Source: Flavobacteriia bacterium (lineage in GTDB: Bacteria; Bacteroidota; Bacteroidia; Flavobacteriales; Flavobacteriaceae). Taken from it: a stretch of DNA of 44,148 bases. The stretch covers positions 1 to 44,148 of the forward strand of contig RDXY01000013.1 in NCBI GenBank assembly GCA_004293045.1. Reading direction: 5' to 3'. Below, in pieces: positions 1 to 6,970 of the stretch (within the stretch, counting starts at the first letter, position 1; every line of letters begins with the position of its first letter). The position numbers were made by a program, and so were the translations under genes. The notes below the pieces were generated by a model. That model worked only from the letters and a program-made list of their open reading frames with translations, was not told the DNA's origin and made no database searches.

Positions 1-1
1 A

Positions 2-334
2 ATTTGGTTAAAACTGGCCTTAAATTCTGATAAATATTACGACAATAAAAAAATGTATTTTGAAGAATTATTAAATTATGCTTCAAATAATAATGAAAGT
101 AGTCTTAGAGAAAATGCTTTGGAAGTTTTATTGGAATTATATCCAAATAATTCTAATGTAATTCAAGCTTTGTTTCAAGCAACCACACATCATAAATGGC
201 AATTTACAAAATTCGCAAGAGAGAAAATTCGAACCATGTTAAAACAGCCTGATTTTAGAAATCAAGTAGAAAATTTAGTCAAAACTACAGATGAAAAAAC
301 AGCAACTCTGTATTTGAAATTTTTGAAAGAGTAA
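2..334 (+). CDS. C-terminal fragment of a probable M1-family aminopeptidase (cut by window edge)
   Basis: The frame is open from base 2, through an internal ATG at 53, to the TAA at 332-334, so this is the 3' end of a longer gene rather than a 93-aa protein. The visible 110 residues are all-helical and HEAT-like. The stretch TTHHKWQFTKFAREKI resembles, from memory, the tail of flavobacterial M1 metallopeptidases. The catalytic HExxH part lies outside the window, so the family call is an inference. The next gene is convergent and begins 5 bases after the stop. Confidence 0.5.
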   Translation: MWLKLALNSDKYYDNKKMYFEELLNYASNNNESSLRENALEVLLELYPNNSNVIQALFQATTHHKWQFTKFAREKIRTMLKQPDFRNQVENLVKTTDEKTATLYLKFLKE

Positions 335-339
335 AAATA

Positions 340-864
340 TTAAAAAATACGTTTCAATTCTTCTTTAATAAAACCAATCGCTACGGCACTTGCGCTTTCT
401 GTTTGCGTGAGTTCTTGAAGTAGTTTCGTACGTAATTCTTCTCCAGATTTTACTTCACCTTCAATAGAAAATCTTCTAATTTGAGTAATAATACTGTTTT
501 TGGCTTTTAAAATAATTTCCCAACTTTCTTGAGTGAAATATACTTGTTGCGCAATATTGTGTTCGTATTCAGTTTGAATAGTATGGACTAGAAGTGTAGC
601 GTAACTTTGAGGATCTAAAGTGTTAGGTTCTACACGCATCATTAAGTTAATTGGATTGATGCGTTCTAAAAATAAAACAATCCGCTCATAAGCTTGTAAT
701 CTAATGGGTAACCCTAAGCGCTGATTTTCTCTTAGTAATTCGAATTTTCGTTTATTTTCTTCGTTTTTGAAAAATTTATGTAGCAAACCAAACGCTACTC
801 CGCCGGTAATAATTGCTGGTAATGTATAGGTGGCAATTTCTAATATCTTTACTTCAATGTTCAT
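340..864 (-). CDS. membrane-anchored hypothetical protein, 174 aa
   Basis: I do not recognise a named family. Residues about 8-30 form one hydrophobic segment (ATYTLPAIITGGVAFGLLH). A charged helical region with coiled-coil character follows (FFKNEENKRKFELLRE), then a soluble helical domain ending KEELKRIF. The layout suggests a single-pass inner-membrane protein with a cytoplasmic helical domain. The ATG at 864 is supported by a TAGATTTG box on the minus strand just upstream. It is convergent with the peptidase fragment. Confidence 0.7.
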   Translation of the reverse strand: MNIEVKILEIATYTLPAIITGGVAFGLLHKFFKNEENKRKFELLRENQRLGLPIRLQAYERIVLFLERINPINLMMRVEPNTLDPQSYATLLVHTIQTEYEHNIAQQVYFTQESWEIILKAKNSIITQIRRFSIEGEVKSGEELRTKLLQELTQTESASAVAIGFIKEELKRIF

Positions 865-877
865 CGCTTTTTTTTTA

Positions 878-885
878 CAAATCTA
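878..885 (-). promoter_or_regulatory. -7 promoter box for the 174-aa hypothetical
   Basis: The minus strand reads TAGATTTG, a full match to the Bacteroidota -7 consensus TAnnTTTG, 13 bases upstream of the ATG. No convincing -33 TTG was seen. Confidence 0.45.
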
Positions 886-925
886 AAATATTTTTTTAAA
901 TAAAATAAATCCATTTTTAATTTCT

Positions 926-933
926 TATATTTG
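926..933 (+). promoter_or_regulatory. -7 promoter box for the CarboxypepD_reg-like gene
   Basis: TATATTTG matches TAnnTTTG and lies 21 bases before the ATG at 955. This argues against the TTG at 931 as a start, because that codon would lie inside the promoter box. Confidence 0.45.
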
Positions 934-954
934 TTAGTATATGAGCGCGTTAGT

Positions 955-2133
955 ATGAAAAATTTGTTTTTTTTCGGTTTGATTTTTTTTTCTGTTTTGT
1001 CGTTTTCTCAGGCAAAAGAGGTGATATTGGTATTTAAAGATAAAACGTCAGGCGCTTTAATTGAAAACGTGGTAGTTGCGATTTTAAGAACAGATGAAAA
1101 TTTTCAAAGCAATAAAGAAGGATTGGTGAAATTTAATTTAAATAAACCATCAAGAATAAATATTAAGCATAATGAATATAAAGAATTAAGTGTTAATTCG
1201 GCTACTTTGAAAGATGCAGAAACGGTTATTTTTTTAGATAATATTTCACAAGATATTGAAGATGTTGTGATTACTAATCGTCAATCTTTTAGTATACTCA
1301 AAACATTGATTAACAAATCAATGAGTAAGTTAACAGTACCAATTAATTTAAAAATATATTCTAGGGAATTTTTTAAATACAATAATGAATATACATCTTA
1401 TTCAGATGGTTTGGTCAATTTTTGTTTGAAAGAAAAACCTGACAAATTTGCCGCTGATATTTTAGTGGAACAAAATAGAACGTATAATTTAATAAATAAC
1501 GAAAAAATCGAAAAAAAGACATTAAGTTATAATATGTATGATATCATTCAGAATTATTATGATTTTAAATACATTTCTAATTTAGCAGAATCAAAAGCTA
1601 AAAAGAAATTTGATTTCGAAATAAAAACGGTGAAAGGAAAAGCAGATTTTTATCAAATGGTAATCGTTCCAAAACCAGAAATCGAAGAGTTTTTACCAAC
1701 AGTAACCGTAATTTATGATAATAAAAAGAATATTATCTTAGAATTAGAATATTTTGTAGAACCCAATCGATTTGAATATTCAGACGTTTCTAATTTAAAA
1801 GTTGTAAAAGGAAAGGTATTCAATTCCATCTTTAAAGCCTTATATATTTTAGATGGTGACGATTATTTTTTAGCCAGTACAAAAGAAGAAATAGGGTTGC
1901 TGGTAAAGGATAAAAAGGATGTGGAAAATAAGGTGGAAATAGCCAATTATTTAATCACCACACAACACAGTAGAAAATTTGTACCTTATGAAAAAGAAGA
2001 TGTTTTTAAAGAAAAATCTTTAATTAATAAGAAAAATGCTATAATTACGGAATATTGGGAAACCAATTCCGGTTTGTTATTAACTTCAGAAGAAAAAAAA
2101 ATTGTTGATAATTTACAGTTAAAAGACAATTAA
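955..2133 (+). CDS. secreted carboxypeptidase-like regulatory domain protein, 392 aa
   Basis: The start is the ATG at 955, which opens a clear signal peptide (MKNLFFFGLIFFSVLSFSQA). Residues about 22-95 look like a CarboxypepD_reg (CNA-B-like) beta-sandwich, as in many Bacteroidota envelope proteins: a DKTSGALIENVVVAIL opening, then an N-K-E-G-L-V-K-F segment. The remainder is a mixed domain of unknown function with a conserved-looking EDVVITNRQSF linker. The protein is probably periplasmic or outer-membrane associated. It is a single gene between a divergent hypothetical and pcrA. Its biochemical role cannot be read from the sequence. Confidence 0.75.
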   Translation: MKNLFFFGLIFFSVLSFSQAKEVILVFKDKTSGALIENVVVAILRTDENFQSNKEGLVKFNLNKPSRINIKHNEYKELSVNSATLKDAETVIFLDNISQDIEDVVITNRQSFSILKTLINKSMSKLTVPINLKIYSREFFKYNNEYTSYSDGLVNFCLKEKPDKFAADILVEQNRTYNLINNEKIEKKTLSYNMYDIIQNYYDFKYISNLAESKAKKKFDFEIKTVKGKADFYQMVIVPKPEIEEFLPTVTVIYDNKKNIILELEYFVEPNRFEYSDVSNLKVVKGKVFNSIFKALYILDGDDYFLASTKEEIGLLVKDKKDVENKVEIANYLITTQHSRKFVPYEKEDVFKEKSLINKKNAIITEYWETNSGLLLTSEEKKIVDNLQLKDN

Positions 2134-2160
2134 AAGCAGGTAAAATCACTTCATAATCTG

Positions 2161-2168
2161 TATTTTTG
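2161..2168 (+). promoter_or_regulatory. -7 promoter box for pcrA
   Basis: TATTTTTG matches TAnnTTTG and lies 25 bases before the ATG at 2194. Confidence 0.45.
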
Positions 2169-2193
2169 CGTTCCTAATTATCCTATTTTGGCC

Positions 2194-4527
2194 ATGCAAC
2201 AATACATAAATCAATTAAATGAGGCACAACGTGCGCCAGTTTTGCAAAAAGACGGTGCTATGATTGTTATTGCGGGTGCTGGTTCAGGCAAAACACGTGT
2301 GCTTACCGTTCGAATTGCTAACTTGATGTATCAAGGGGTTGATGCGTTTAATATTTTAGCCTTAACATTTACGAATAAAGCAGCACGTGAAATGAAAAAA
2401 CGTATTGCTGAAATTGTAGGTAACAATGAAGCTAAAAACCTTTGGATGGGTACATTTCACTCTGTTTTTGCTAAAATTTTACGAAGTGAAGCGGATAAAT
2501 TAGGTTATCCTTCCAATTTTACCATTTACGATTCTCAAGATTCTTTACGATGTTTGGGTGGCATTATTAAGGAAATGCAATTGGATAAAGAGGTGTATAA
2601 ACCCAAACAAATTTTAGGTAGAATTTCGCAATATAAAAACTCGTTAATTACAGTTCGTGCCTATTTTAATAATCCCGAATTACAAGAAGCGGATGCAATG
2701 AGCAAAAAGCCTCGAATGGGTGAAATTTACAATAATTATGTAGAACGTTGTTTCAAGTCGGGTGCGATGGATTTTGATGATTTGTTATTGAAAACCAACG
2801 AGTTATTAAATCGTTTTCCAGATGTTTTAGCGAAATATCAAGATAGATTTAGATATATTTTAGTAGATGAGTACCAAGATACCAATCATTCTCAATACCT
2901 AATTGTAAAAGCACTTTCAGACAGATTTCAGAACATTTGTGTGGTGGGAGATGACGCACAAAGTATTTATGCATTCCGTGGTGCGAATATCAATAATATT
3001 TTAAACTTTCAAAAAGATTACGATGGCGTAAAGATGTTCCGTTTGGAACAAAATTATCGTTCATCTAAAAACATAGTAGAAGCGGCAAATAATGTTATCG
3101 ATAAGAATAAAACTAAGTTGGATAAAATTGTTTGGACAGCCAATGATGACGGGCCTAAAATTAAAGTGCATCGAAGTGTTACAGATGGAGAAGAAGGACG
3201 TTTTGTAGCTGGAACTATTTTCGAACAAAAAATGCAAAACCAATTGCCGAATTCTCATTTTGCTATTTTATATCGTACCAATGCACAATCTCGTGCTATG
3301 GAAGATGCGTTGCGAAAAAGAGATATTCCGTACCGAATTTATGGCGGATTGTCTTTTTATCAACGTAAAGAAATTAAAGATGTATTGTCTTATTTAAGAT
3401 TGGTAATCAATCCGAAAGACGAAGAAGCGTTAGTTCGAGTAATAAATTATCCAGCAAGAGGAATTGGCGATACAACTGTAGAAAAACTTACGGTAGCTTC
3501 TAACCATTATAAACGTTCCATTTTTGAAGTAATGGAGCATATTGATAAAATCGATTTAAAATTAAACTCAGGTACGAAAACCAAGTTGCAAGATTTTGTT
3601 ACGATGATAAAAAGTTTTCAAGTCATCAATGAACAACAAGATGCCTTCACGTTAACAGATCACGTAACAAAGAAAACAGGTTTAGTACAAGAATTAAAAA
3701 AAGATGGCACACCCGAAGGAATTGCCAGAATCGAAAATATAGAAGAATTATTAAACGGTATTAAAGATTTTACCGAAGGTCAGAAAGAAATTGATGGTGC
3801 TCGTGGTGCTTTGGCAGAATTCATGGAAGATGTGGCGTTGGCGACAGATTTAGATAAAGACACAGGCGATGATGATAGAGTGGCATTAATGACAATTCAC
3901 TTAGCAAAAGGACTAGAATTTTCACACGTTTTTGTGGTTGGAATGGAAGAAGATTTGTTTCCAAGCGCGATGAGTATGAATACACGAAGCGAATTGGAAG
4001 AAGAAAGACGCTTGTTTTATGTAGCCTTAACTCGTGCCGAACACCAAGCGTATTTAACGTATGCGCAATCGCGTTACCGTTGGGGAAAATTGGTAGATAG
4101 CGAACCTTCACGTTTTATCGAAGAAATTAATGATGAATATTTGGAATATATGAATCCGATAGATTCGGGTTACCGATACAAACCAACTATGGATATTGAT
4201 ATTTTTGGCGATGTAGATAAATCTAAATTGCGATTGGCTAAACCAACTGCAGGAACGCCACCCGAATACATTAGCAAAAACGAACAGGTTTCGTCTATTA
4301 ATATTAGAAGATTAAAACCGTTAAATAGTGGCGCAAGTGCATCCAAAAACAATGTTACAGATGCAAATTTAGCTGTTGGAAACATTGTGATGCACGAACG
4401 TTTCGGAAAAGGGGAAATTGTAGGATTAGAGGGCGTAGGTGCCGATAAAAAAGCAGAAATACGTTTTGATGTTGGTGGCTTGAAGAAGTTGTTGTTGCGA
4501 TTTGCAAAGTTAAATGTGATAGGGTAA
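2194..4527 (+). CDS. pcrA: ATP-dependent DNA helicase, PcrA/UvrD family (SF1A), 777 aa
   Basis: This is a 3'-5' DNA helicase and translocase for nucleotide excision repair, mismatch repair and clearing of blocked forks. All SF1A motifs are visible: Walker A AGAGSGKT at residues 27-34, motif Ia LTFTNKAARE, Walker B VDEYQDTN near 224, motif III GDDAQSIYAFRGA, motif IV QNYRSS, motif V MTIHLAKGLEF, and motif VI EERRLFYVALTRAE near 600. The last 50 residues (GNIVMHERFGKGEIVGLEG) form the Tudor-like domain that in PcrA/UvrD contacts RNA polymerase. The start is the ATG at 2194; the in-frame TTG at 2188 adds only two residues and has no support. Length is slightly above that of Bacillus PcrA, as usual for Bacteroidota. 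Confidence 0.95.
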   Translation: MQQYINQLNEAQRAPVLQKDGAMIVIAGAGSGKTRVLTVRIANLMYQGVDAFNILALTFTNKAAREMKKRIAEIVGNNEAKNLWMGTFHSVFAKILRSEADKLGYPSNFTIYDSQDSLRCLGGIIKEMQLDKEVYKPKQILGRISQYKNSLITVRAYFNNPELQEADAMSKKPRMGEIYNNYVERCFKSGAMDFDDLLLKTNELLNRFPDVLAKYQDRFRYILVDEYQDTNHSQYLIVKALSDRFQNICVVGDDAQSIYAFRGANINNILNFQKDYDGVKMFRLEQNYRSSKNIVEAANNVIDKNKTKLDKIVWTANDDGPKIKVHRSVTDGEEGRFVAGTIFEQKMQNQLPNSHFAILYRTNAQSRAMEDALRKRDIPYRIYGGLSFYQRKEIKDVLSYLRLVINPKDEEALVRVINYPARGIGDTTVEKLTVASNHYKRSIFEVMEHIDKIDLKLNSGTKTKLQDFVTMIKSFQVINEQQDAFTLTDHVTKKTGLVQELKKDGTPEGIARIENIEELLNGIKDFTEGQKEIDGARGALAEFMEDVALATDLDKDTGDDDRVALMTIHLAKGLEFSHVFVVGMEEDLFPSAMSMNTRSELEEERRLFYVALTRAEHQAYLTYAQSRYRWGKLVDSEPSRFIEEINDEYLEYMNPIDSGYRYKPTMDIDIFGDVDKSKLRLAKPTAGTPPEYISKNEQVSSINIRRLKPLNSGASASKNNVTDANLAVGNIVMHERFGKGEIVGLEGVGADKKAEIRFDVGGLKKLLLRFAKLNVIG

Positions 4528-4528
4528 C

Positions 4529-4563
4529 GCTTTAAGCATTAAGCTTACGGCATAAAGCAAAAA
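4529..4563. repeat. period-7 tandem repeat after pcrA
   Basis: Five consecutive heptads all begin GC: GCTTTAA, GCATTAA, GCTTACG, GCATAAA, GCAAAAA. They start one base after the pcrA stop and run to six bases before the ATG of the yciO 5' relic. Only the period and the leading GC are conserved. Confidence 0.5.
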
Positions 4564-4568
4564 ATAAT

Positions 4569-4640
4569 ATGGCAGAATTCATAAAAATATACGAAGACAA
4601 ACCAAGTGAAACAGTCTTAAAAAAGTAATAAAATTTATGA
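4569..4640 (+). pseudogene. 5'-end relic of the downstream yciO/sua5-like gene
   Basis: The first 44 bases from the ATG are identical to bases 5248-5291, the start of the intact YciO-like gene. The next 28 bases remain recognisable but diverged. One base has been lost near codon 16, giving a TAA after 19 codons. Restoring it reads ...LKKVIKFMK against IKKVVEVLK in the intact gene. Similarity stops at 4640, exactly where the first 62-bp palindromic repeat begins. This is a non-functional fragment of about 24 codons. Confidence 0.8.
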
Positions 4641-4702
4641 AACTACCGTCACTTCGAGTGTTTTTATGCAGTGAAGCGGAATAAAAATGTATCGAGAACT
4701 AT
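4641..4702. repeat. 62-bp palindromic repeat, copy A
   Basis: It is identical over 62 bases to 4755-4816. The unit starts AACTACCGTCACTTCGAGTG and ends TGTATCGAGAACTAT. It is an imperfect palindrome: the arms TTTTTAT and ATAAAAA, and the outer CGA and TCG, can pair around a GC-rich loop. An inverted, diverged relative lies at 5103-5169. It resembles extragenic palindromic repeats I associate with flavobacterial genomes, though dispersal cannot be shown from one window. Confidence 0.8.
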
Positions 4703-4754
4703 ATTGTTATCGAATACTGTAAATTTTTATAAATTAGCTTAAATAACGAAATAG

Positions 4755-4816
4755 AACTACCGTCACTTCGAGTGTTTTTATGCAGTGAAGCGGAATAAAA
4801 ATGTATCGAGAACTAT
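4755..4816. repeat. 62-bp palindromic repeat, copy B
   Basis: An exact direct copy of 4641-4702, offset by 114 bases. Its final AT are the first two bases of the GIY-YIG start codon, so the repeat runs right up to the coding region. The 52 bases between copies A and B (4703-4754) are AT-rich with no visible gene. Confidence 0.85.
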
Positions 4817-5102
4817 GAAGCAATCATTTGTTTATATATTAAAATGTTCAGATAACTCATATTATACCGGGGTTACAAGTAATTTAACCCAACGTGTCTT
4901 TCAACACGAAGTTGGCTATTATCCTGATTGTTACACCGCAAGTAGAAGACCAATTGAATTGGCATTTTATTGCGAATTTACAGATATCACCATAGCAATA
5001 GATTTTGAGAAAAAAATAAAAAAATGGTCTAGAGCAAAAAAAGAAGCCCTTATTAATGAAGAATATGATAAGTTGCCTAATTTAGCTAAAAAGAAATTCT
5101 AG
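4815..5102 (+). CDS. small GIY-YIG endonuclease-like protein, 95 aa
   Basis: A single-domain GIY-YIG protein of the UvrC-like superfamily. The core motif appears as VYILKCSDNSYYTGVT (residues 6-21; the GIY/YIG tyrosines correspond to Y7 and Y17). The conserved Arg is R27, and a metal-binding Glu candidate is E65 in EKKIKKWSRAKKEALI. The start chosen is the ATG at 4815. An upstream TTG would add ten residues encoded by the repeat itself and is unlikely. The gene is bounded by copy B at its start codon and an inverted relative right after its stop, so it is probably the protein of a small mobile or repeat-associated unit. Cleavage target and activity are unknown. Confidence 0.85.
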   Translation: MKQSFVYILKCSDNSYYTGVTSNLTQRVFQHEVGYYPDCYTASRRPIELAFYCEFTDITIAIDFEKKIKKWSRAKKEALINEEYDKLPNLAKKKF

Positions 5103-5169
5103 AGTTCTCGATACTATTTTTAGTCTCTCGTTTTGAGAACGAGAGACTAAAAATCACACGAAATGACGG
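5103..5169. repeat. inverted palindromic repeat after the GIY-YIG gene, with 14-bp hairpin
   Basis: It begins right after the TAG stop with AGTTCTCGATAC, the exact reverse complement of the repeat end GTATCGAGAACT. It ends CACACGAAATGACGG, an imperfect reverse complement of the repeat start CCGTCACTTCGAGTG. Inside is a perfect 14-bp inverted repeat, 5117-5130 against 5140-5153 (arm TTTTTAGTCTCTCG), with a 9-base loop. On RNA this hairpin could also terminate transcription. It has the same architecture as copies A and B but a different stem sequence. Confidence 0.75.
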
Positions 5170-5229
5170 ACGTTTAAGTAAAATTTCTAACAATAAGTAA
5201 CATCAAAATATAAAGAGTTTTAGTCTATT

Positions 5230-5245
5230 ATCTAAAAATCTAAAA
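5230..5245 (+). repeat. two ATCTAAAA octamers before the yciO start codon
   Basis: ATCTAAAA occurs twice head to tail, ending two bases before the ATG at 5248. The same octamer ends a longer period-8 array directly before the flippase ATG at 42289. Confidence 0.5.
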
Positions 5246-5247
5246 GT

Positions 5248-5868
5248 ATGGCAGAATTCATAAAAATATACGAAGACAAACCAAGTGAAACGGCTATTAA
5301 AAAAGTAGTGGAAGTTTTAAAAAACGGCGGATTGGTCATTTATCCAACCGATACCGTTTATGGTTTAGGTTGTGACATTACCAATTCTCGTGCGTTGGAA
5401 AAATTAGCGAAAATTAAAGGTGTGAAGTTAGAAAAAGCTAATTTTTCTTTTGTTTGTAGTAGTTTGAGCAATATTTCCGATTATGTAAAGCAAATTGACA
5501 CACCTACTTTTAAAATTTTAAAACGAGCGTTGCCTGGTGCCTATACGTTTATTTTACCTGGAAATAATGACTTACCAAAAGACTTTCGTAAGAAAAAAAC
5601 AGTTGGAATTCGAGTTCCTGATAATAATATTGCCATTCAAATTGTGGAAATGTTAGGGAATCCAATAGTTTCAACATCCATTCACGATGAAGATGAGGTA
5701 ATTGAATATTCCACCGATCCGGAATTAATTTTCGAGAAATGGCAAAACCAAGTCGATTTAGTTATTGATGGTGGTTACGGAGAAAACATAGCATCAACCA
5801 TCATCGATTTAACCGGTCACGAACCAATTATTGTAAGAGAAGGAAAAGGTGATGTAAATGTGATTTAA
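5248..5868 (+). CDS. YciO/Sua5/YrdC-family L-threonylcarbamoyladenylate synthase-like protein, 206 aa
   Basis: The family makes threonylcarbamoyl-AMP for the tRNA t6A modification. The YrdC fold is visible as KNGGLVIYPTDTVYGLGCD (residues about 25-43), then ANFSFVCSSLSNISDYV, GAYTFILPG, VGIRVPDN and STSIH, ending TIIDLTGHEPIIVREGKGD. The order and spacing fit the YciO branch better than YrdC/TsaC proper. It lacks the extra Sua5 C-terminal domain. YciO of E. coli is not the main t6A enzyme, so the activity here is inferred. The start is the ATG at 5248; its first 44 bases are duplicated at 4569. Its own upstream region is only 78 bases beyond the GIY-YIG element. Confidence 0.85.
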   Translation: MAEFIKIYEDKPSETAIKKVVEVLKNGGLVIYPTDTVYGLGCDITNSRALEKLAKIKGVKLEKANFSFVCSSLSNISDYVKQIDTPTFKILKRALPGAYTFILPGNNDLPKDFRKKKTVGIRVPDNNIAIQIVEMLGNPIVSTSIHDEDEVIEYSTDPELIFEKWQNQVDLVIDGGYGENIASTIIDLTGHEPIIVREGKGDVNVI

Positions 5869-5922
5869 ATCCCAAACCGTAAATCCCAAATCGTAAATCG
5901 TAAATCCCAAATCGTAAATTAT
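5867..5922. repeat. period-7 tandem repeat spanning the yciO and oxyR stop codons
   Basis: Eight consecutive heptads are built from AAATCCC and AAATCGT (plus AAACCGT and a final AAATTAT). The array begins inside the yciO TAA and ends inside the oxyR stop codon region at 5919-5921, filling the whole convergent gap. Confidence 0.85.
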
Positions 5923-6851
5923 TTCGGGCTTATAATTTCCACATCACTAAATGCAATTGCACCACGAACTACACCTTGAATGGTGGTTTTTAACGCATCA
6001 ATAATATGAATTTTTAATTCGTTTTTAGAGAAAATTAAACTCACTTCTCTGGATGGTTTTGGGTTAGCAAACTGCTTTAGTTTTGTTTTGTTTTTCTCGT
6101 TTAAATCTAACGTATGTAAATAGGGAAGTAGTGTTGTACCCAAACCTTCATCAGATAATTTAATTAAGGTTTCAAAACTGCCGCTTTCTAATTGAAAATG
6201 ATTTTCTCCTATAAAATTATTCGTTTTACATAAATTTAATACACTGTTTCTAAAGCAATGTCCGTCTTGTAAAAGCAGTATTTTTTCCACATCTAAATCA
6301 GCAACTTCAATTTCTTTTTTGGCTTTATTAAGACTATTTTCTGGTATATAGGCTACAAAAGGTTCATAATATAGGACAATTTCCTTAAGTTTTTCTTCAT
6401 CTAAAGGCGTTGCGGCAATAGCACAATCTAAATGACCGTTTTTAAGTTTAGTAATAATTTCGGAAGTATTTAATTCTTCTACAATTAAGTTTACTTTTGG
6501 ATACTTTTTAATGAATGTATTTAAAAACATAGGAAGTAATGTAGGCATAATCGTAGGTATTATTCCAATACGAAAATCGCCACCAATAAATCCCTTTTGT
6601 TGGTCTACAATGTCTTTAATTCTATTTGCTTCGTTAACTATGTTTTTTGCTTGCGTTACAATTTTGCTTCCTACATCTGTTAATCCAATAGGTTTTTTTG
6701 TTCTATCAAAAATTTGAATGTCTAATTCTTCTTCTAATTTTTGAATTTGCATGCTTAATGTAGGTTGCGTAACAAAACATTTTTCGGCAGCTAAAGTAAA
6801 ATTTTTGTTTTCAGCAACAGCTAAAACGTAATATAATTGGGTAATGGTCAT
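5919..6851 (-). CDS. oxyR: hydrogen-peroxide sensor, LysR-type regulator OxyR, 310 aa
   Basis: A LysR-type activator of the peroxide stress regulon. The N-terminal winged helix-turn-helix (MTITQLYYVLAVAENKNFTL, then TQPTLSMQIQKLEEEL) is followed by a substrate-binding-like domain. The diagnostic redox site is intact: LLLQDGHCFRNSVLNLC places cysteines at residues 199 and 208, the same positions and spacing as the peroxide-sensing pair of E. coli OxyR. The gene is preceded on its coding strand by a terminator for the OmpA-family gene, so it forms its own unit. No catalase or Dps gene is adjacent in this window. Confidence 0.93.
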   Translation of the reverse strand: MTITQLYYVLAVAENKNFTLAAEKCFVTQPTLSMQIQKLEEELDIQIFDRTKKPIGLTDVGSKIVTQAKNIVNEANRIKDIVDQQKGFIGGDFRIGIIPTIMPTLLPMFLNTFIKKYPKVNLIVEELNTSEIITKLKNGHLDCAIAATPLDEEKLKEIVLYYEPFVAYIPENSLNKAKKEIEVADLDVEKILLLQDGHCFRNSVLNLCKTNNFIGENHFQLESGSFETLIKLSDEGLGTTLLPYLHTLDLNEKNKTKLKQFANPKPSREVSLIFSKNELKIHIIDALKTTIQGVVRGAIAFSDVEIISPK

Positions 6852-6874
6852 GATATCAATATTTGTGATAAAAG

Positions 6875-6900
6875 TAGAAATTTCTATTGTAAAAAACTAT
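6875..6900 (-). promoter_or_regulatory. palindromic site in the oxyR upstream region
   Basis: A perfect 12-bp palindrome TAGAAATTTCTA (6875-6886) is followed by a second CTAT at 6897-6900. This is reminiscent of ATAG/CTAT half-sites bound by OxyR, but the spacing does not match the E. coli consensus. It may be an autoregulatory operator. The evidence is weak. Confidence 0.25.
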
Positions 6901-6920
6901 TGTTTAAGAAAAGTTTATAA

Positions 6921-6950
6921 AAAAACTCTTTCGGTAAAGAAAGAGTTTTT
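6921..6950 (-). terminator. hairpin terminator after the OmpA/TSP3 gene
   Basis: A 12-bp perfect stem (AAAAACTCTTTC against GAAAGAGTTTTT) closes a 6-base loop, with a T-run on the minus-strand transcript. It separates the OmpA-family gene from oxyR. Confidence 0.8.
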
Positions 6951-6970
6951 GATAATATATGCTTTAAAGC

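Noticed and set aside
4785..5102. 105-aa version of the GIY-YIG protein from a TTG
   Set aside because: The extra ten residues are encoded by the palindromic repeat; the ATG at 4815 fits the family start.
4569..5291. Long target-site duplication made by the GIY-YIG element
   Set aside because: The duplicated 44 bases are not directly adjacent to the right end of the element; 78 unrelated bases intervene, so a simple duplication does not explain it.
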